From positions 372,001 through 436,000 of the forward strand of contig JANUWF010002022.1 in the NCBI GenBank assembly GCA_026120185.1: a DNA stretch of 64,000 bases, read 5' to 3'. Origin of the DNA: Voacanga thouarsii. Lineage: Eukaryota > Streptophyta > Magnoliopsida > Gentianales > Apocynaceae. The position numbers were made by a program, and so were the translations under genes. This document shows positions 1 to 11,560 of this stretch, in pieces (the stretch's first letter is position 1; the number at the start of each line of letters is the position of its first letter). The notes below the pieces were generated by a model. It did no database searches. It was not told where the DNA came from and saw only the letters and a program-made list of their open reading frames with translations.

Positions 1-120
1 TTAAAATGTGTGATTCTTTAAATACTATCTAAATTAATATATTGAAAAGTGTGATTCTTTAAATATTATATATATATTAATATATTAAAATACGTGATTC
101 TTTAAATACTATCTAAATTT
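1..120. repeat. Three-copy short tandem repeat, AT-rich
   Basis: Three imperfect direct copies of a unit of about 46-54 bp follow each other. Each contains GTGATTCTTTAAATA and an AATATATT-type tail. The first copy may start before the window. No coding potential is seen. Confidence 0.7.
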
Positions 121-1436
121 ATTTTAAAATTTTAACTAATTAAATTAATTAATAATATTATATTTAATATTAATACATTAAATCTTAATAACATAATAAC
201 ATGTGCAATACACAGAACATCAATCTAGTGATCAGAAAGATTAAAGGCCTCAACTCGGTGGCCTGAATTTAGAAAAAAAGTGCCAACACAATAGCACCGC
301 TGTCAACCAACCATGTTGCCTCGTGCCCAAGGCTTCATACATGTCATCTGTGCTTGTTTTGAGACCAAAATTGAACCGCAAAACTTGGAAAAAGCCCTTG
401 ATAGCAACAAGCAATAGTCTTCCTCAAAGTTGAAACAATAGCAGCTACTCTATCACATATGTTTGCCTTTATTTTCTTACCAATTCGAATCTAAAACATT
501 AGTGGCTTCCTGGGATTCATGTTAAGTACATGCTGTCTTCAAGTTCTGGCCATAAGAATCCCTCATTTTATATTATCTGACTATTTACTTTATTTTTAAA
601 TAATTACCACTTAATATTTGTACACACAAAAAAAAAAAAAAGTTATTAAAATCCTTTAACTAGGAGATAAAGAGATTACATTGTATTATTTCTTTTCAAA
701 AGTTAAAAAATGAATTAATATAATAGTTTAGTAGAGTAATATAACAAATAGTACAAAGGAAAAAAACGTAACAAATACATTCTTATAATTTGATATTTAT
801 TAAGAAATATTTTTTTTTAAAGTGACAATTATTTCAAAATAGAAGAAGTATATAATGTGTCAATCTCTATTTGTATGCCATGTTTTTTTAGAGTTTAAGT
901 ATATAATTTTTTTAAGGATTAACAATATTACAAATATATCAAAATCATTCTTCTACACACCTTGTTGCCATCTATATGACTTGATTTTATGATTCAAAGT
1001 CCCGGTTGGTAAACATATTCATACATAATTGATTGCGATTGTTAACGTTGAAACTGTTTGACAAAAACGAATACAAATTCATGCATATTTTCTTATAAAT
1101 GTTACTCAGTGTGCTTGCTTTCATGGTAAGTTGGTCTGACAATTTGTGAAGTCGGGTGTCTGACACTAATGTCCGTAGTTGATTAGGAAGCCTTGCATTG
1201 TTAACATCCTTCTCCTTTCCTTGTTTCTGTCGTGAAGATCAACTTCTGTTTCTAACTCGTTCACCAAATATGGAAAGAACTAACTCACCAATGGATCGAA
1301 TATTTACTCATATAGTGAGGAAAATAACACAATTTCTAGACATTTTCGCTAAAAGTATCAGAGTTCGATCAATTAACATCAACCCACTAATTGAAATTAT
1401 TTGATGAATATCAAATGGATTAATCTGAGGTTAAGT

Positions 1437-1480
<44 letters not shown>
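121..1480. other. Intergenic DNA, no gene recognised
   Basis: AT-rich sequence with a slightly more balanced stretch at about 230-560 that has no open frame of note. A TA dinucleotide run occupies 1441-1475. No promoter, RNA gene or transposon end could be supported. Confidence 0.5.
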
Positions 1481-1667
1481 CATTTTGCGCCTTGATCGAA
1501 TCCCTTTCGAAGATCATTTTGGAAATGTTATAATCAACAACAATCTTCATTGAATGTAATTATGCTGCAATGGCTTCAGCTAAAACAGATTCTGTCACTT
1601 CAAATCCGGTCCAAGCACATATAATCCTTTCAGTGAAAGACACTCCTGTATCCACATCGAACTTGCA
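1481..1667 (-). pseudogene. Decayed plant RNase H-like (RVT_3 type) fragment
   Basis: Read on the minus strand, one frame gives CKFDVDTGVSF, then TGFEVTES, then AEAIAA, one stop (1560-1562), then MKIVVDYNISKMIFERDS. This matches the order seen in plant RNase H-like domains: an N-terminal CNVD/DA strand, the AEA(L/W)A helix and the closing (V/I)xESDS strand. Such domains occur at the 3' end of LINE-type retrotransposons and as small stand-alone relics. No reverse transcriptase was seen next to it, so this is an isolated scrap; LINE origin is inference. Confidence 0.45.
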
Positions 1668-1831
1668 CATTTCTATTTTGACTCATTCCACAACAAATGT
1701 TCACTATTTTAAAATAAATATATATTTCATTTAATTCTACCATTAATTAGAGATATGACTTTCTTGATTATATATATATCTCACTATTAGCGTTTTTAAT
1801 TTTGATGATTAATATAGTAATTTAAATAGTA

Positions 1832-2123
1832 CTCTATCCATTTCAAAATAGAAATATTTATAATTTTTTTAAATTTCAAAGTATATATTCGTGTACATAT
1901 TTCTAAATATTAATGATTAATTTATTCTAATTTTATCTTTATTTATTTTAATTTAGCTATACAACTTTTCAATTTTTTTTTCTTTTTACTTATTGATAAT
2001 TTTCACTAATCAAGTATTTAATAGGGATATAATAAGAACTTTATTTAAATTATAATATTATTTTTAACGCTTTTAATTTGTGTGTAAAAAAATTTATGAA
2101 TATTTATTTTGAAATATAGGGAG
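1832..2123. mobile_element. Stowaway-like MITE (292 bp)
   Basis: The left end reads CTCTATCCATTTCAAAATAG and the right end is its imperfect inverse (CTCCCTATATTTCAAAATA on the minus strand). Both ends are flanked by the dinucleotide TA (1830-1831 and 2124-2125), the target duplication expected for Tc1/mariner-type Stowaway elements. Non-coding and AT-rich inside. Confidence 0.7.
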
Positions 2124-2251
2124 TATCAAATAATCTGTTAAGCCTTTGAATTTTGAATAGAATAATTCATAAACATATTATTCTCAGAAGACTTCATGAT
2201 TGAATTTTTCTTATTTCTTTTTTTTTTTTGTGTAAGGGGTATAAATTAGAT

Positions 2252-2283
<32 letters not shown>

Positions 2284-2830
2284 CTAATTGCTTGCCCAAA
2301 TATGTGGCGACTTTAATGTTGCTTATAGATTACTGTAATTTATACGGCTTGTTGACCAAAGCTAGATGAGAAATCCAATAATGTACTACCTAATTATTAA
2401 CTTCTCATTTCTTCCTCTAGTGGACAATGTCCATTTCAAATCTAAGTTCGAACATTAAAGACAGCCTTTTAGATTTAGATAGTAACCTTGATTTACAGCT
2501 CAGTTATTAAGTTAACGACATTTGTCATTTTATTAATAACGCAAGAGATTATTCAATGTAATGGTTATACTATATTAGAGAAACCTTTTATTATGGACGA
2601 GATTTGAAAAATCAAATGAGGAAAATATAGTCAATTAAAAAAAAATGCAAAATAGATTCAATTGTTGGATAGACAATTTTTTCCCTATGTACTTGTGAAG
2701 AAAGTACCACATCAAATTAGTTGGATTGCACATTCTCAGAAACTAATACAGACCTGAGATCCCCACCCCCACCCCCACACACACATACACACAAAAAGAG
2801 AAGAAAAATATGTAACAATTCTTCTATGTA

Positions 2831-2833
<3 letters not shown>

Positions 2834-2880
<47 letters not shown>
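2834..2880. repeat. (GA)n microsatellite
   Basis: Uninterrupted GA dinucleotides for about 47 bp, preceded at 2764-2795 by C-rich and CA-rich simple sequence. The open frames across it are artefacts of the repeat. Confidence 0.95.
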
Positions 2881-2884
<4 letters not shown>

Positions 2885-3492
2885 GGCTGTGTATGCGTGT
2901 GTATCCATAGAAAGAGAAGAAAATATGCGCGTAAGAATTCTTGTATAGTTAATGCAAAAAATTTAAAATTATTTTTCTTTGGGTAATAGGGAGGAGAACA
3001 AAGACAGTTTTAGTGGAAGTCGGGTCAGAAATTTTTAAAATTTTATAATTTATCTTAAAATTTAATTTTTAAATATTTTATATTTCATTTTTTCAAAAAT
3101 TATAATATTATATCTTTTAGTTTAGCTTGGCCTCTTTTTCCAATCCTAAATCCCTAATTTCGACCATATAGAAAAAATTTGAAATTTATACACAGAGAGA
3201 AGTTTAGGATATAGTGACCACAACACAAGAAGATGGTGTCTACTCTCAAAAATTTTAGAAATTACGTACATATTGTTTATAGAAAATTTGAGAATTTTCT
3301 TTTTATAAACGTTTGTATAAATTTTCTGTTGGTTCCTTTAATTTTTTTTATATTAAAATTATAATGTTTTTCTCCAGCAATTTTTTTACTTTAATTTTGG
3401 TTCCTCTAGTTTAAGGTTTTAATTCCGCTCCTAATAAGAAGTTTCTTTACTTCAATATTTTCAAGGTTGGATAGTTAATTTTCTAAATTTCG

Positions 3493-3527
<35 letters not shown>

Positions 3528-3923
3528 GAGCATATATTATTATTTTAAGAAGCTTCAAAATTAATAAAAAATGAATAATACGTATGCATATAAAACTTCT
3601 GTAGACATTAAACAATTGTCATACGTACACTCATCATTTACCCTTTTAAAATAATTAATAATTCGATTTGCTAATTTTTCAACCAGGAAAAAAAGGAAAA
3701 AAGAATTGCCGACGGAGAAAATGATGTCGGTATTTCGTCACATGACATCATGAGCAAAATGTCTAAGGAAGCAAGTGATGAAGAGGAAGAAGAAGAAGAG
3801 TAGAGGAGCTTCCAAGGCAGCTCAGCTCAAATTGCTGCGTTTTCACTTTCCATCCCCAAAAGTCAACCTTGAAAATAATTTATTTTACTTTTAATAATAA
3901 TTTTCTTCTGAAGCTAGGCTGGC

Positions 3924-3955
3924 TTTTTTTTTTTTTTTTTGGGGGGGGGGGGGGG
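3924..3955. repeat. Poly-T/poly-G homopolymer junction
   Basis: Seventeen T followed directly by fifteen G. Homopolymer lengths like these are often unreliable in assemblies. Confidence 0.9.
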
Positions 3956-6900
3956 CAGGGGGTGGGGCTCAGTCTCAATTTATAAGTGCATGTATAGTGG
4001 ATTCTCAATTTATAATTTTTCTTTTTTTTTTGCATGTATAATTTATAGTTTCTAGTATTTGTATGGATTTGACACAGCTGTGGCCTATATTTGATAATAA
4101 CTGACCTCATTCCTTTTTTGGAAGAAAAATTAAAAATAAACTTAATTTTTATTAATTACAATATTATAATATTTGTGTTCTATTAAAATTGAATTTACGT
4201 AAATATTTTTCATCATTTAAATTTTATGTTTGCATGATATGATTCTCAAAATCAAATGAAAGTGATGGGAAGTTTCTTCCAAACTACACGATGTTTGGGC
4301 ATTTTGGACATTGGATTAAAATGCCTATCAACGTGAAGAAGATAGCCTCCAAATTTCAAATGTTATTCAGTAATGAAATTGCAATGTTTGACTGATTGGA
4401 CATCAAAACTATCTCATTATCTACATGAAGGTGTCAAGTGTTTCTTGGTTATGGAAGAAATTTCAAGGCATTGCTGGGGGCAGAGCAATTGGCAATTCTT
4501 TTAGATACACAATTTCTAATTGGAGTAGAAGCCATTTAAAATATTAACTGTAAAATCTTTCTTTTTATAAAGCGTCTATTAAAATAGAATTAATATTTTT
4601 TTGACATAGTACAAAATTAGTTCTAATTTTATGTTTAATTATTTATAAATATCTTATCTTGTAAATTTTACAATTTAAATATCTAATTTTAAATACTTAA
4701 ATAATTAAGTTACGATTCTCAATTTATATCGTTTCTTTATAATTAGTTTTATCTTTCTACGAAAATTATCAAAATTTTTTGTCAAATAAATAATTTAATA
4801 ATTACGTATTTGACTTATAATTTAATAATTAAATAATTAATTATAATGTTGGTAGAGTCTCACTTTCAAAACCGCGGATTTTTTGCTTCTATGCAGGAAA
4901 CAGATGGAATAAATCGATTTCACTTTAGAAAAGCCAATGAAGGAAAACGCGTGGCATTTCGTGTATCTTTAAAAGTAAAGTATTCTAAAAAAATGACGGC
5001 GTTAGTCAAGGAATGGACCATTTCTTTCTGAATTGGCTTTGCAAGCCAGCACATGGCGTTACGGTGACTGTGAGTCTTGTGATCTATAATCTATCTACCT
5101 CCCAGCCCAGGGGGCCATAATTTGATGGAGAAATATTGGAAAATGAATACTTTTTATTTGTCTATTTCCAATAAAGTGACAAAAATATTCTGTGGTTTTC
5201 GTTTTAGTTTTTTATTGTATTTTGAAATTTATGATCAATTTAGATTGTAATTTTTTTTTATAAAAAATTATTTGATTTGAATAAAAAACTAAAACTAATG
5301 TAATATTGATGTAGAATAAAAAAGAGAGAATATAATATTTTGTAGATAAATAATAATTATTTAAATAAAATATTTTAATTTAATTAAAATATTGATTTGG
5401 ATTGGGTGTCAATCCAAGTACACTCTTATTAAAAAAATAAACATAACACTTGAGTGCATTAGGTGGCATCAACTGTTTTCAAGATCTTTGCAAATCTACA
5501 ATTGAATGAGGAAAAAAAAAATGAATTCTTATCCTTTAAGTTTATAATATATGAACAATTTTATAGTGAAATATACCATTTTTTTCCTTCAAGTGATCAT
5601 AATATGTGAGCTTTTTAATACTTCTTATAATTTCTTTTTTAAAATGATTGGCTAAATTATCTTTTGCAAGAAAAATGTGATTTTTTTTTTCATGCACACC
5701 ATCGTTAAACTATTATTTTAATAATAGTAACAATATGTGATGAGATAGTAAAATTTGCAATAGTAATTTACATTCTAAATTAGTTTCTAGTAAAAGTCAT
5801 TAGTTAAAAACTTATCTTATATGTCTTGGCAGCAACAATTTCAGATACCCTCAAATTTGGCGAAATGAGCTCAATGTAATTATATTGTGCTAATATTTTA
5901 TTAGGCAACATTAGGCTGTAGAGGAGCCTCAGCAGGCATCAAAAGACCAGTAACAAAATTCTCCGAAATCTGAAAATTTAGCAGTACTTTGCAAATCTTG
6001 CTAATTTAATTCATTTGCAACTGCATTCCAAGTCTATTATAGAAAAGTTTTATGACTTAAAATAGAACGTTTTGCGTTTAATTAATAATTTATTTTATAA
6101 ATATTTAACTTGTAATTTAAATGGAAGTGATTGATTAAAAGAAATTTATTGATTTGAAAGAAGTGACTTGAGAAATGGGTGACTATTGTGAAGTCCTGCC
6201 CCACATTAATCTTGAATGTAAGAGTATGTACTTATCAATTAAAGATTCGTGTTTGAAGATGTATGATGAGTCCATCAATACTTTTGTGTACATGCAAAAG
6301 GTAAGAATTGTGGCTTATTTGTACATACCATTTTGACACAACATAAGTTATAATTTTAATCCTATTTATTGTAATTATTTGTGAATTAAATACTTTAATA
6401 AATAAGTTATCTAAACTTATTTTACATTTTGGTGGAGGTGACGGGCTCACCTTGTCTACAATAATTATAACTTTTTTTTAAACCAAAGCCAGTAATGATA
6501 ATCTAAACTCACAGTCGCCGGATTAGTTACTTCTTCCCCCATTCCATTTGGCCGGTTTGAAACAAAAATGAAAAGAGTATTAGGAAACTATATTCACATG
6601 TACATGGATTAGTGTAGTGTCATTATAGGAAATAATCAATCAAACTTTCTCTGAATCCAAGTCAAGTCAATAAAAAATAAAGGGTTTGTTTAAATATCAA
6701 TTCAAAACCTTCCCTACTACTATATTGATTAGAGGAACAAAATACCAAGAGATTACCACTAAAAAAGGGATTTTTTTAATTGAGTTTTGTTCAAGGGAAT
6801 AAACCAAAAAGCCAATAGCAGAAAGGTGTTTAACATTTCAGCAGAAAAGATTGATAGATTCATCAACCTATATATTACCATATTAATTCCTAACCATTGA

Positions 6901-7247
6901 ACAGAGACTTCACGAGTTTTTTAGCCATTAAATAATAGTTCAAAATTGATTGAGGATTAGGTTTGGTGCAGATAAAGATCATTCTTTAATGAAGTCCAAT
7001 TAGTGGCCCCTCTTCAAGTCCCCATCTTCTTCCATAGAATATGCACTTTTTTTTACCATTTCTTCCTTTCACATCCGTTTTCAAACATTATTGTTGGAGT
7101 TTTTAGATTTGTTATATAAGATTCAATGAAAATAATAAGCGCAGACAGATTAAATTATACCGAAAGAGGACAAGAACGACGAGGCTTCCTTAACAAGTGC
7201 CTTGCAGCTTACGGATCTTTTTAGTCTTTCATAAGATGCTTCCTTTC

Positions 7248-7254
7248 TATATAA
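7248..7254 (+). promoter_or_regulatory. TATA box of the NAC gene
   Basis: TATATAA lies 197 bp upstream of the NAC start codon, followed by a CT-rich leader typical of plant 5'UTRs. The transcription start would fall near 7280. No ATG occurs between the TATA box and the start at 7445, so there is no upstream ORF with a normal start. Confidence 0.6.
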
Positions 7255-7444
7255 CATCCCCTTCTTGTCTTTGTTCTACTTTCTCAATTGCTTTCTTCAA
7301 AAAATCTCCTTCTAGTAGATAATAAAGCTGCCTTTTTTGGCTTCATTTTTCAGTTTAGTTTCTGCCGTGAAAAGGATTTTTCAGTTTCTTTTGAGTTCTG
7401 CATATTTAAGTTGTGGGAAGATCAAGAATTGTTGCAGAAAAAAT

Positions 7445-9232
7445 ATGGAGGGGGCTGCAGTGGTGGTGAATGAAGAAGAAGATCTGATGGACTTGCCTCC
7501 AGGTTTCAGATTTCATCCCACAGATGAGGAGATCATAACTCATTATCTTACAGAGAAGGTGGTGAATAGTGGATTCTCAGCTAAAGCTATTGGAGAAGTT
7601 GATATGAACAGGTGTGAACCGTGGGATTTGCCAAGTAAGCTTCTTCTCCTTCATCAACACACAAAACTTGACTCTCTGGGTTTTTTTTTCCTTTGCTTTT
7701 TTTGGGTTGAATCTAGGACTCAATTCAGTCCACAATTCTTCTCCTTCATGAACATATGCTTCTGTGTGTTTTTGTGTGTGTGTGTTTTTTCCCCTTCTTT
7801 TTGTTCTGAATTTAAGAGTCGGTGGGATCTTCCATTGACATCTTTTACAGCCAAGAATGATTTATAAAACTCTTCTGATTTTGAAATTAGAGTATCCCAC
7901 TCTCACACAATCATGCATCACAGCGTTCATCCAGCAATCGATATTTCAAGATTTTGTCGCGGCAATGATTGTCGATCCGAATCGAATTCTAATTAATAAT
8001 CACTTCTTGTGGTGCAGAGAGAGCGAAGATGGGAGAAAAAGAATGGTTCTTCTTTTGCCAGAGAGATAGGAAGTATCCAACAGGGATGAGAACAAATAGA
8101 GCAACAGAATCTGGATATTGGAAGGCAACTGGAAAGGATAAGGAGATCTACAAGGGCAAAGGTTGTCTTGTGGGGATGAAGAAGACCCTTGTTTTCTACA
8201 AAGGGAGAGCTCCCAAAGGAGAAAAAACTAACTGGGTCATGCATGAATACAGACTTGAAGGCAGATTTTCTTATTACAACTTTCCCAAAGGAGCAAAGGT
8301 AGGTTGCTTTGCTTTCCTTTGGCTTGCTTTATCTTGAAAGGAGACTTTTCATTTCTTTCCTTTTCTCTTTTCTTTTCCTTTGAGTTGAAATTAATGATGC
8401 AGAATTCTTTATCTATGACGCCTCAACTACAAACCCGATATTCTTTATCTTGAAAGTGCATAATGATTGACCTTTTTGTTGCATATCATTGCAGGATGAA
8501 TGGGTTGTCTGCAGAGTTTTCCACAAGAATGCTGGAATTAGAAGAGATCTTCTCAGGGCTGATTCTTTTCTTGATCATATTCTTGATAGTCCTTCGCTAC
8601 CGCCATTAATGGACCTTCCTAGCTCAAGTGCAGATAGACCTGGTTCAAGCTACACCCACGAGGAAGACGAATTCAAGGGAGCTTCTGCTTCTTCAGCACA
8701 ATCAGATGGAAACATTTCCCCCTACTTCTCCACAACCTTGAACAATTCTTCAAAGTTACAAATACAAGACCAAAATAACTTCCTCATGCCCACCCACAAC
8801 CCTGCTTTCCAATATTCTTACCAATTCAGTTCTAGTCGCAATCCATTGCCAAACTCCAGTTTCTTCCCCCCAACTTCACTTCCTAATCCAAACTTCCTCG
8901 GAAATTATCAGCACCAGCATCAAGACAGGAATCTCGGTTCCATCATGAACTATCTAGGCTCAGAATTCAAACCAGTTGATCAATCAAATTCAAGCATTTC
9001 AGCAGCGAACCAGGGAACATCTGATCAAGAACCGCTGTGCAAAGTGGAACAATTCTCATCAAACAATTCCATGGTTAGCCCATCACAAGACACTGGACTC
9101 AGCAATGATATGAACACAGAAATATCATCAGTGATCAAGAGAGACATTGCAAGCAACAGATCATTTGAAGAACTTCAAGGGCTCTCAGTTGGTCATAGCA
9201 TAGCTGATTTAGATTCCTTGTGGGACTACTGA
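7445..9232 (+). CDS. NAC-domain transcription factor, ANAC046/ANAC087-like
   Basis: A DNA-binding plant transcription factor, expected in the nucleus. Exons 7445-7634, 8018-8298 and 8495-9232 join with GT/AG borders (intron phases 1 and 0) to 402 residues. The NAC domain fills about residues 16-165: [14 protein letters not shown] (A), AIGEVD and EPWDLP (B), [20 protein letters not shown] (C), [18 protein letters not shown] with [20 protein letters not shown] (D) and [12 protein letters not shown] (E). The exon 1/2 join falls in [16 protein letters not shown], the usual first NAC intron. The 245-residue C-terminal region is rich in Ser, Asn, Gln and Pro, as in activation regions, and keeps [18 protein letters not shown] and a final DLDSLWDY. 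The wording [19 protein letters not shown] and VVCRVFHKN is closest to ANAC046/ANAC087, linked in Arabidopsis to senescence and developmental cell death; that role here is inference. No frameshift or stop is present. Confidence 0.93.
7635..8017 (+). other. NAC intron 1
   Basis: Donor A|GTAAGC and acceptor GTGCAG|AGAGAG. It separates the EPWDLP and [10 protein letters not shown] segments, the conserved first intron position of NAC genes. T-rich, with a TG-repeat stretch near 7770-7790. Confidence 0.9.
8299..8494 (+). other. NAC intron 2
   Basis: Donor AAG|GTAGGT and acceptor TTGCAG|GATGAA, phase 0, between the end of subdomain D and the DEWVVCRVF motif of subdomain E. T-rich interior. Confidence 0.9.
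8712..8732 (+). promoter_or_regulatory. Degenerate miR164-like complementary site in NAC exon 3
   Basis: The 21 nt ending ...CCCTACTTCTCCA pair with miR164 5' positions 1-8 and 10-13 but mismatch at position 9 and across the whole 3' half of the microRNA. The encoded SPYFS sits where miR164-controlled NACs (ORE1, ANAC100, CUC1/2) encode a Cys-Phe-Ser motif. It is probably a vestige or chance resemblance rather than a working site, since position 9 and the 3' half are unpaired. The miR164 sequence is from memory. Confidence 0.35.
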
Positions 9233-9700
9233 GTTACTGATCATCATCAATTACAGCAATAAGCAGCTGCAGCTGATAATTGGGCCAGTTTTATTCAATC
9301 TCGCATGTGGTTCTCTTTGCCACTGCCACTAGCTTAGTCCAAAAAAGGAAGGTTCATGATGGTTTGAATTGACACTGTACAGATTGATTGGTTTTAGAAC
9401 ATTTTCAGACAGCATTTTAACACTAATAGGTACTAGTCATCATCATTCACCTCCTGGTGTACATTATTACCATTCATCACTGTTTTTTGTAATTTGTTTA
9501 GAGGCATACTTATACATACGTATCTGTTGTTCTTGAAATACATTAATCAATCGAATTTGTAGTAGTTGTAGTAAATTTTGTAGTATTTCTTGCACTAATT
9601 TTGTAACTGTTATCGAGGAATTATTCCTATGACTTCTGACATTTCATGTTTCAAGCTTGAATTGCAAGAGAATAGCAGTTAATTATCTGCCCACCCACGT
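9233..9700 (+). other. NAC 3' untranslated and downstream region
   Basis: T-rich sequence after the stop codon with several loose polyadenylation-like elements (for example AATAAG near 9258 and TTGTAATTTG near 9490). No single canonical AATAAA stands out, so the transcript end is not placed. Confidence 0.45.
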
Positions 9701-9789
9701 TCACAGTTTCATGTATCTTATTCGAAAAAAGGAGGACTAGCATGACCTCTTTAGACTTCAAATAGTCTCACTAATATAGGTGCCTAATT

Positions 9790-9930
9790 CATAGAAAAAT
9801 TATAGCATGGACCAATGGTCTATGAATCAAGTGTATTAGTAATTTGTATTACATGTAATACAAATTATACGGTATAACTCATTAATACACTTAGTCTATC
9901 GGTCTATGGTTCATGTAAGAATTGCTCTAA
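9790..9930. mobile_element. Small fold-back element (MITE-like)
   Basis: Two arms of about 55-60 bp form an imperfect inverted repeat (left arm has GGTCTATGAATCAAGTGTATTA, right arm its inverse) around a perfect 26-bp palindrome at 9841-9866. The whole stretch could fold into one hairpin. No coding content; the superfamily cannot be assigned. Confidence 0.6.
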
Positions 9931-10018
9931 TTCATAAATCATTATCACAATCAGGTTTAAATTTATGACACTGACATTGTAAACTAATGATTTCATACTA
10001 CGAGACAATTACTTGATA

Positions 10019-10308
10019 CTCCCACCGTTTTAAAATAGATGTTCATAAATTTTTTTATTTTATTTCAAAATAAATATTTATATACATATTTCTAAAATTA
10101 ATGATTAGTTTCTACCCATTTTACTCTTATTTATTCTAAGTTAACTACATAACCTCCTAAAACTTTTATTTCTTCTTATTTTTTGAGAATTTTTACCAAT
10201 CAATCCCTATTATGGGTTTAATAAGAATAAAATATGAATTTTATTCAAGTTGTAATGTTGTTTTCAAAGCTTTGCAAAGGGCGGTCATCTATTTTGAAAT
10301 AGAGGGAA
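10019..10308. mobile_element. Stowaway-like MITE (290 bp)
   Basis: Begins CTCCCACCGTTTTAAAATAG and ends in the imperfect inverse (TTCCCTCTATTTCAAAATAG on the minus strand). TA dinucleotides flank both ends. It has the same end type as the copy at 1832-2123. Confidence 0.75.
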
Positions 10309-10358
10309 TAGTAAAATAACACGTTCGCTGCTTAATATGCACATTAATTAATTACTTA

Positions 10359-10900
10359 CTCACTTCGTCTCCTTTTATCTATCTATTTTAACCGATTCAC
10401 AAGTTTTAAGAAAAATAAAACATTTTATTTAATTAATTAACATTTTCTATCTTATCCTCAAAGAATCTATCTCTTTATTAAGCAGTAATCAAATTCCAAA
10501 GTTTTATATATTATAAGCATATTTAATTACTTCCATTTCCCACTACAAGTGTAGAAATATTTACTATATTAAAGAGAGGTATTTGTAAAAAAATAGCAAT
10601 TAATATAGTTTTGATTTGCTAATGGGACAGATAAATTGGGACAAAAATCTTACTCCCTACGTCCACAAATAATTGACCTAATTGTAAAAATTACGCATAT
10701 TAAGGAATTGTGAATTTCTATAGTAAAAATGATTAAAATGTCTATTATACCATTTGGAATATTTTTATTATTTTTCTCACCTCATTAATTTGAATCCCAT
10801 CACTCATTTAATTACATCACTCTAATAATTACATATATCTTTCCCTTCTCACCTATGTCATTTGTCTCTCTCTTCCCACTCTTAATTTAAAGTCTTCTTT
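10359..10900. mobile_element. Overlapping or truncated Stowaway-like copies
   Basis: A first element starts after TA with CTCACTTCGTCTCC and its inverse sequence (ATAAATTGGGACAAAAA) lies near 10631-10647. Directly abutting, a second start TA-CTCCCTACGTCC appears at 10651-10664, whose matching right end was not found. The best reading is two adjoining elements, the second incomplete. Confidence 0.5.
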
Positions 10901-11050
10901 TCACTCATATCACCTCATTAAATTATACTTTTGACTATTTTTATAAGATAATGTGATTTTATTGTTGGTTAAAATAACTTCAGTATGGGTAATTGTAATA
11001 CTAATTAATTGATAGAAAATTATGCTAAGGGTAAAATTGAAAAAAAAATA

Positions 11051-11560
11051 CTCCCGCCATCCTAAAAAGGATGTCAATCTAGCAAATGAGACACAAATTA
11101 AGGAATTACTAAACCTTATATAATTATAATAGAAAATGACTATTATATCCTTGAATAAAAGTAAACTTTCATTAATTAGATTGAGAATATACACATATTT
11201 AATGAGTCAAATATTTATTGAGTAGTTGAGTAGGGGTAAATTAAAAATATACATAATAAATACATTCATAATTTGTAAAATTGATAAGTATTTTGGTACA
11301 ATAAGACATACATATTAAGGAATTACTAAAATTTATATAATTATAATAGAAAATGACTATTATATCCTTACTAAAAGTAAACATTTATTAATTAGATTGA
11401 GAATACACACATATTTAATGAGTCAAATATGTATTGAGTAGTTGAAGTAAGGGTAAATTAAGAATATACGTAATAAATACATTTCTAATTTGTAAAATTA
11501 ACAAATATTTTAATACAATAAAAAGAAAAAATTTTGACATCCTTTTTAAGATGAAAGGAG
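11051..11560. mobile_element. Stowaway-like MITE with an internal tandem duplication
   Basis: Ends CTCCCGCCATCCTAAAAAGG and its inverse (CTCCTTTCATCTTAAAAAGG on the minus strand), each flanked by TA. The interior holds two direct copies of a 217-bp segment, starting at 11097 and 11314, both beginning ATTAAGGAATTACTAAA. That roughly doubles the normal length of the family. Confidence 0.75.

Larger units (their letters stand above)
2124..7240. other. Intergenic DNA upstream of the NAC gene
   Basis: About 5 kb of AT-rich sequence. It contains TA runs at 2252-2279 and 3496-3524, a GA array at 2834-2880 and a poly-T/poly-G tract at 3924-3955. A GAAGAGGAAGAAGAAGAAGAG purine run lies at about 3780. 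A short open stretch at 4846-5031 has no recognisable domain. Nothing else could be supported as a gene. Confidence 0.5.

Noticed and set aside
2717..2948. Overlapping open frames across the GA repeat and its flanks
   Set aside because: They translate only the dinucleotide repeat (RERERE, SLSLSL) and low-complexity flanks; no real gene.
4846..5031. 61-codon open stretch with a balanced composition
   Set aside because: No recognisable domain, non-ATG (TTG-type) start likely, and no splice or promoter context; chance frame or transposon scrap.
7288..7473. Possible upstream ORFs in the NAC leader
   Set aside because: They begin with TTG, not ATG; no ATG occurs in the leader between the TATA box and 7445.
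7993..8244. Open frame antisense to NAC exon 2
   Set aside because: Shadow of a conserved exon; no independent domain or promoter.
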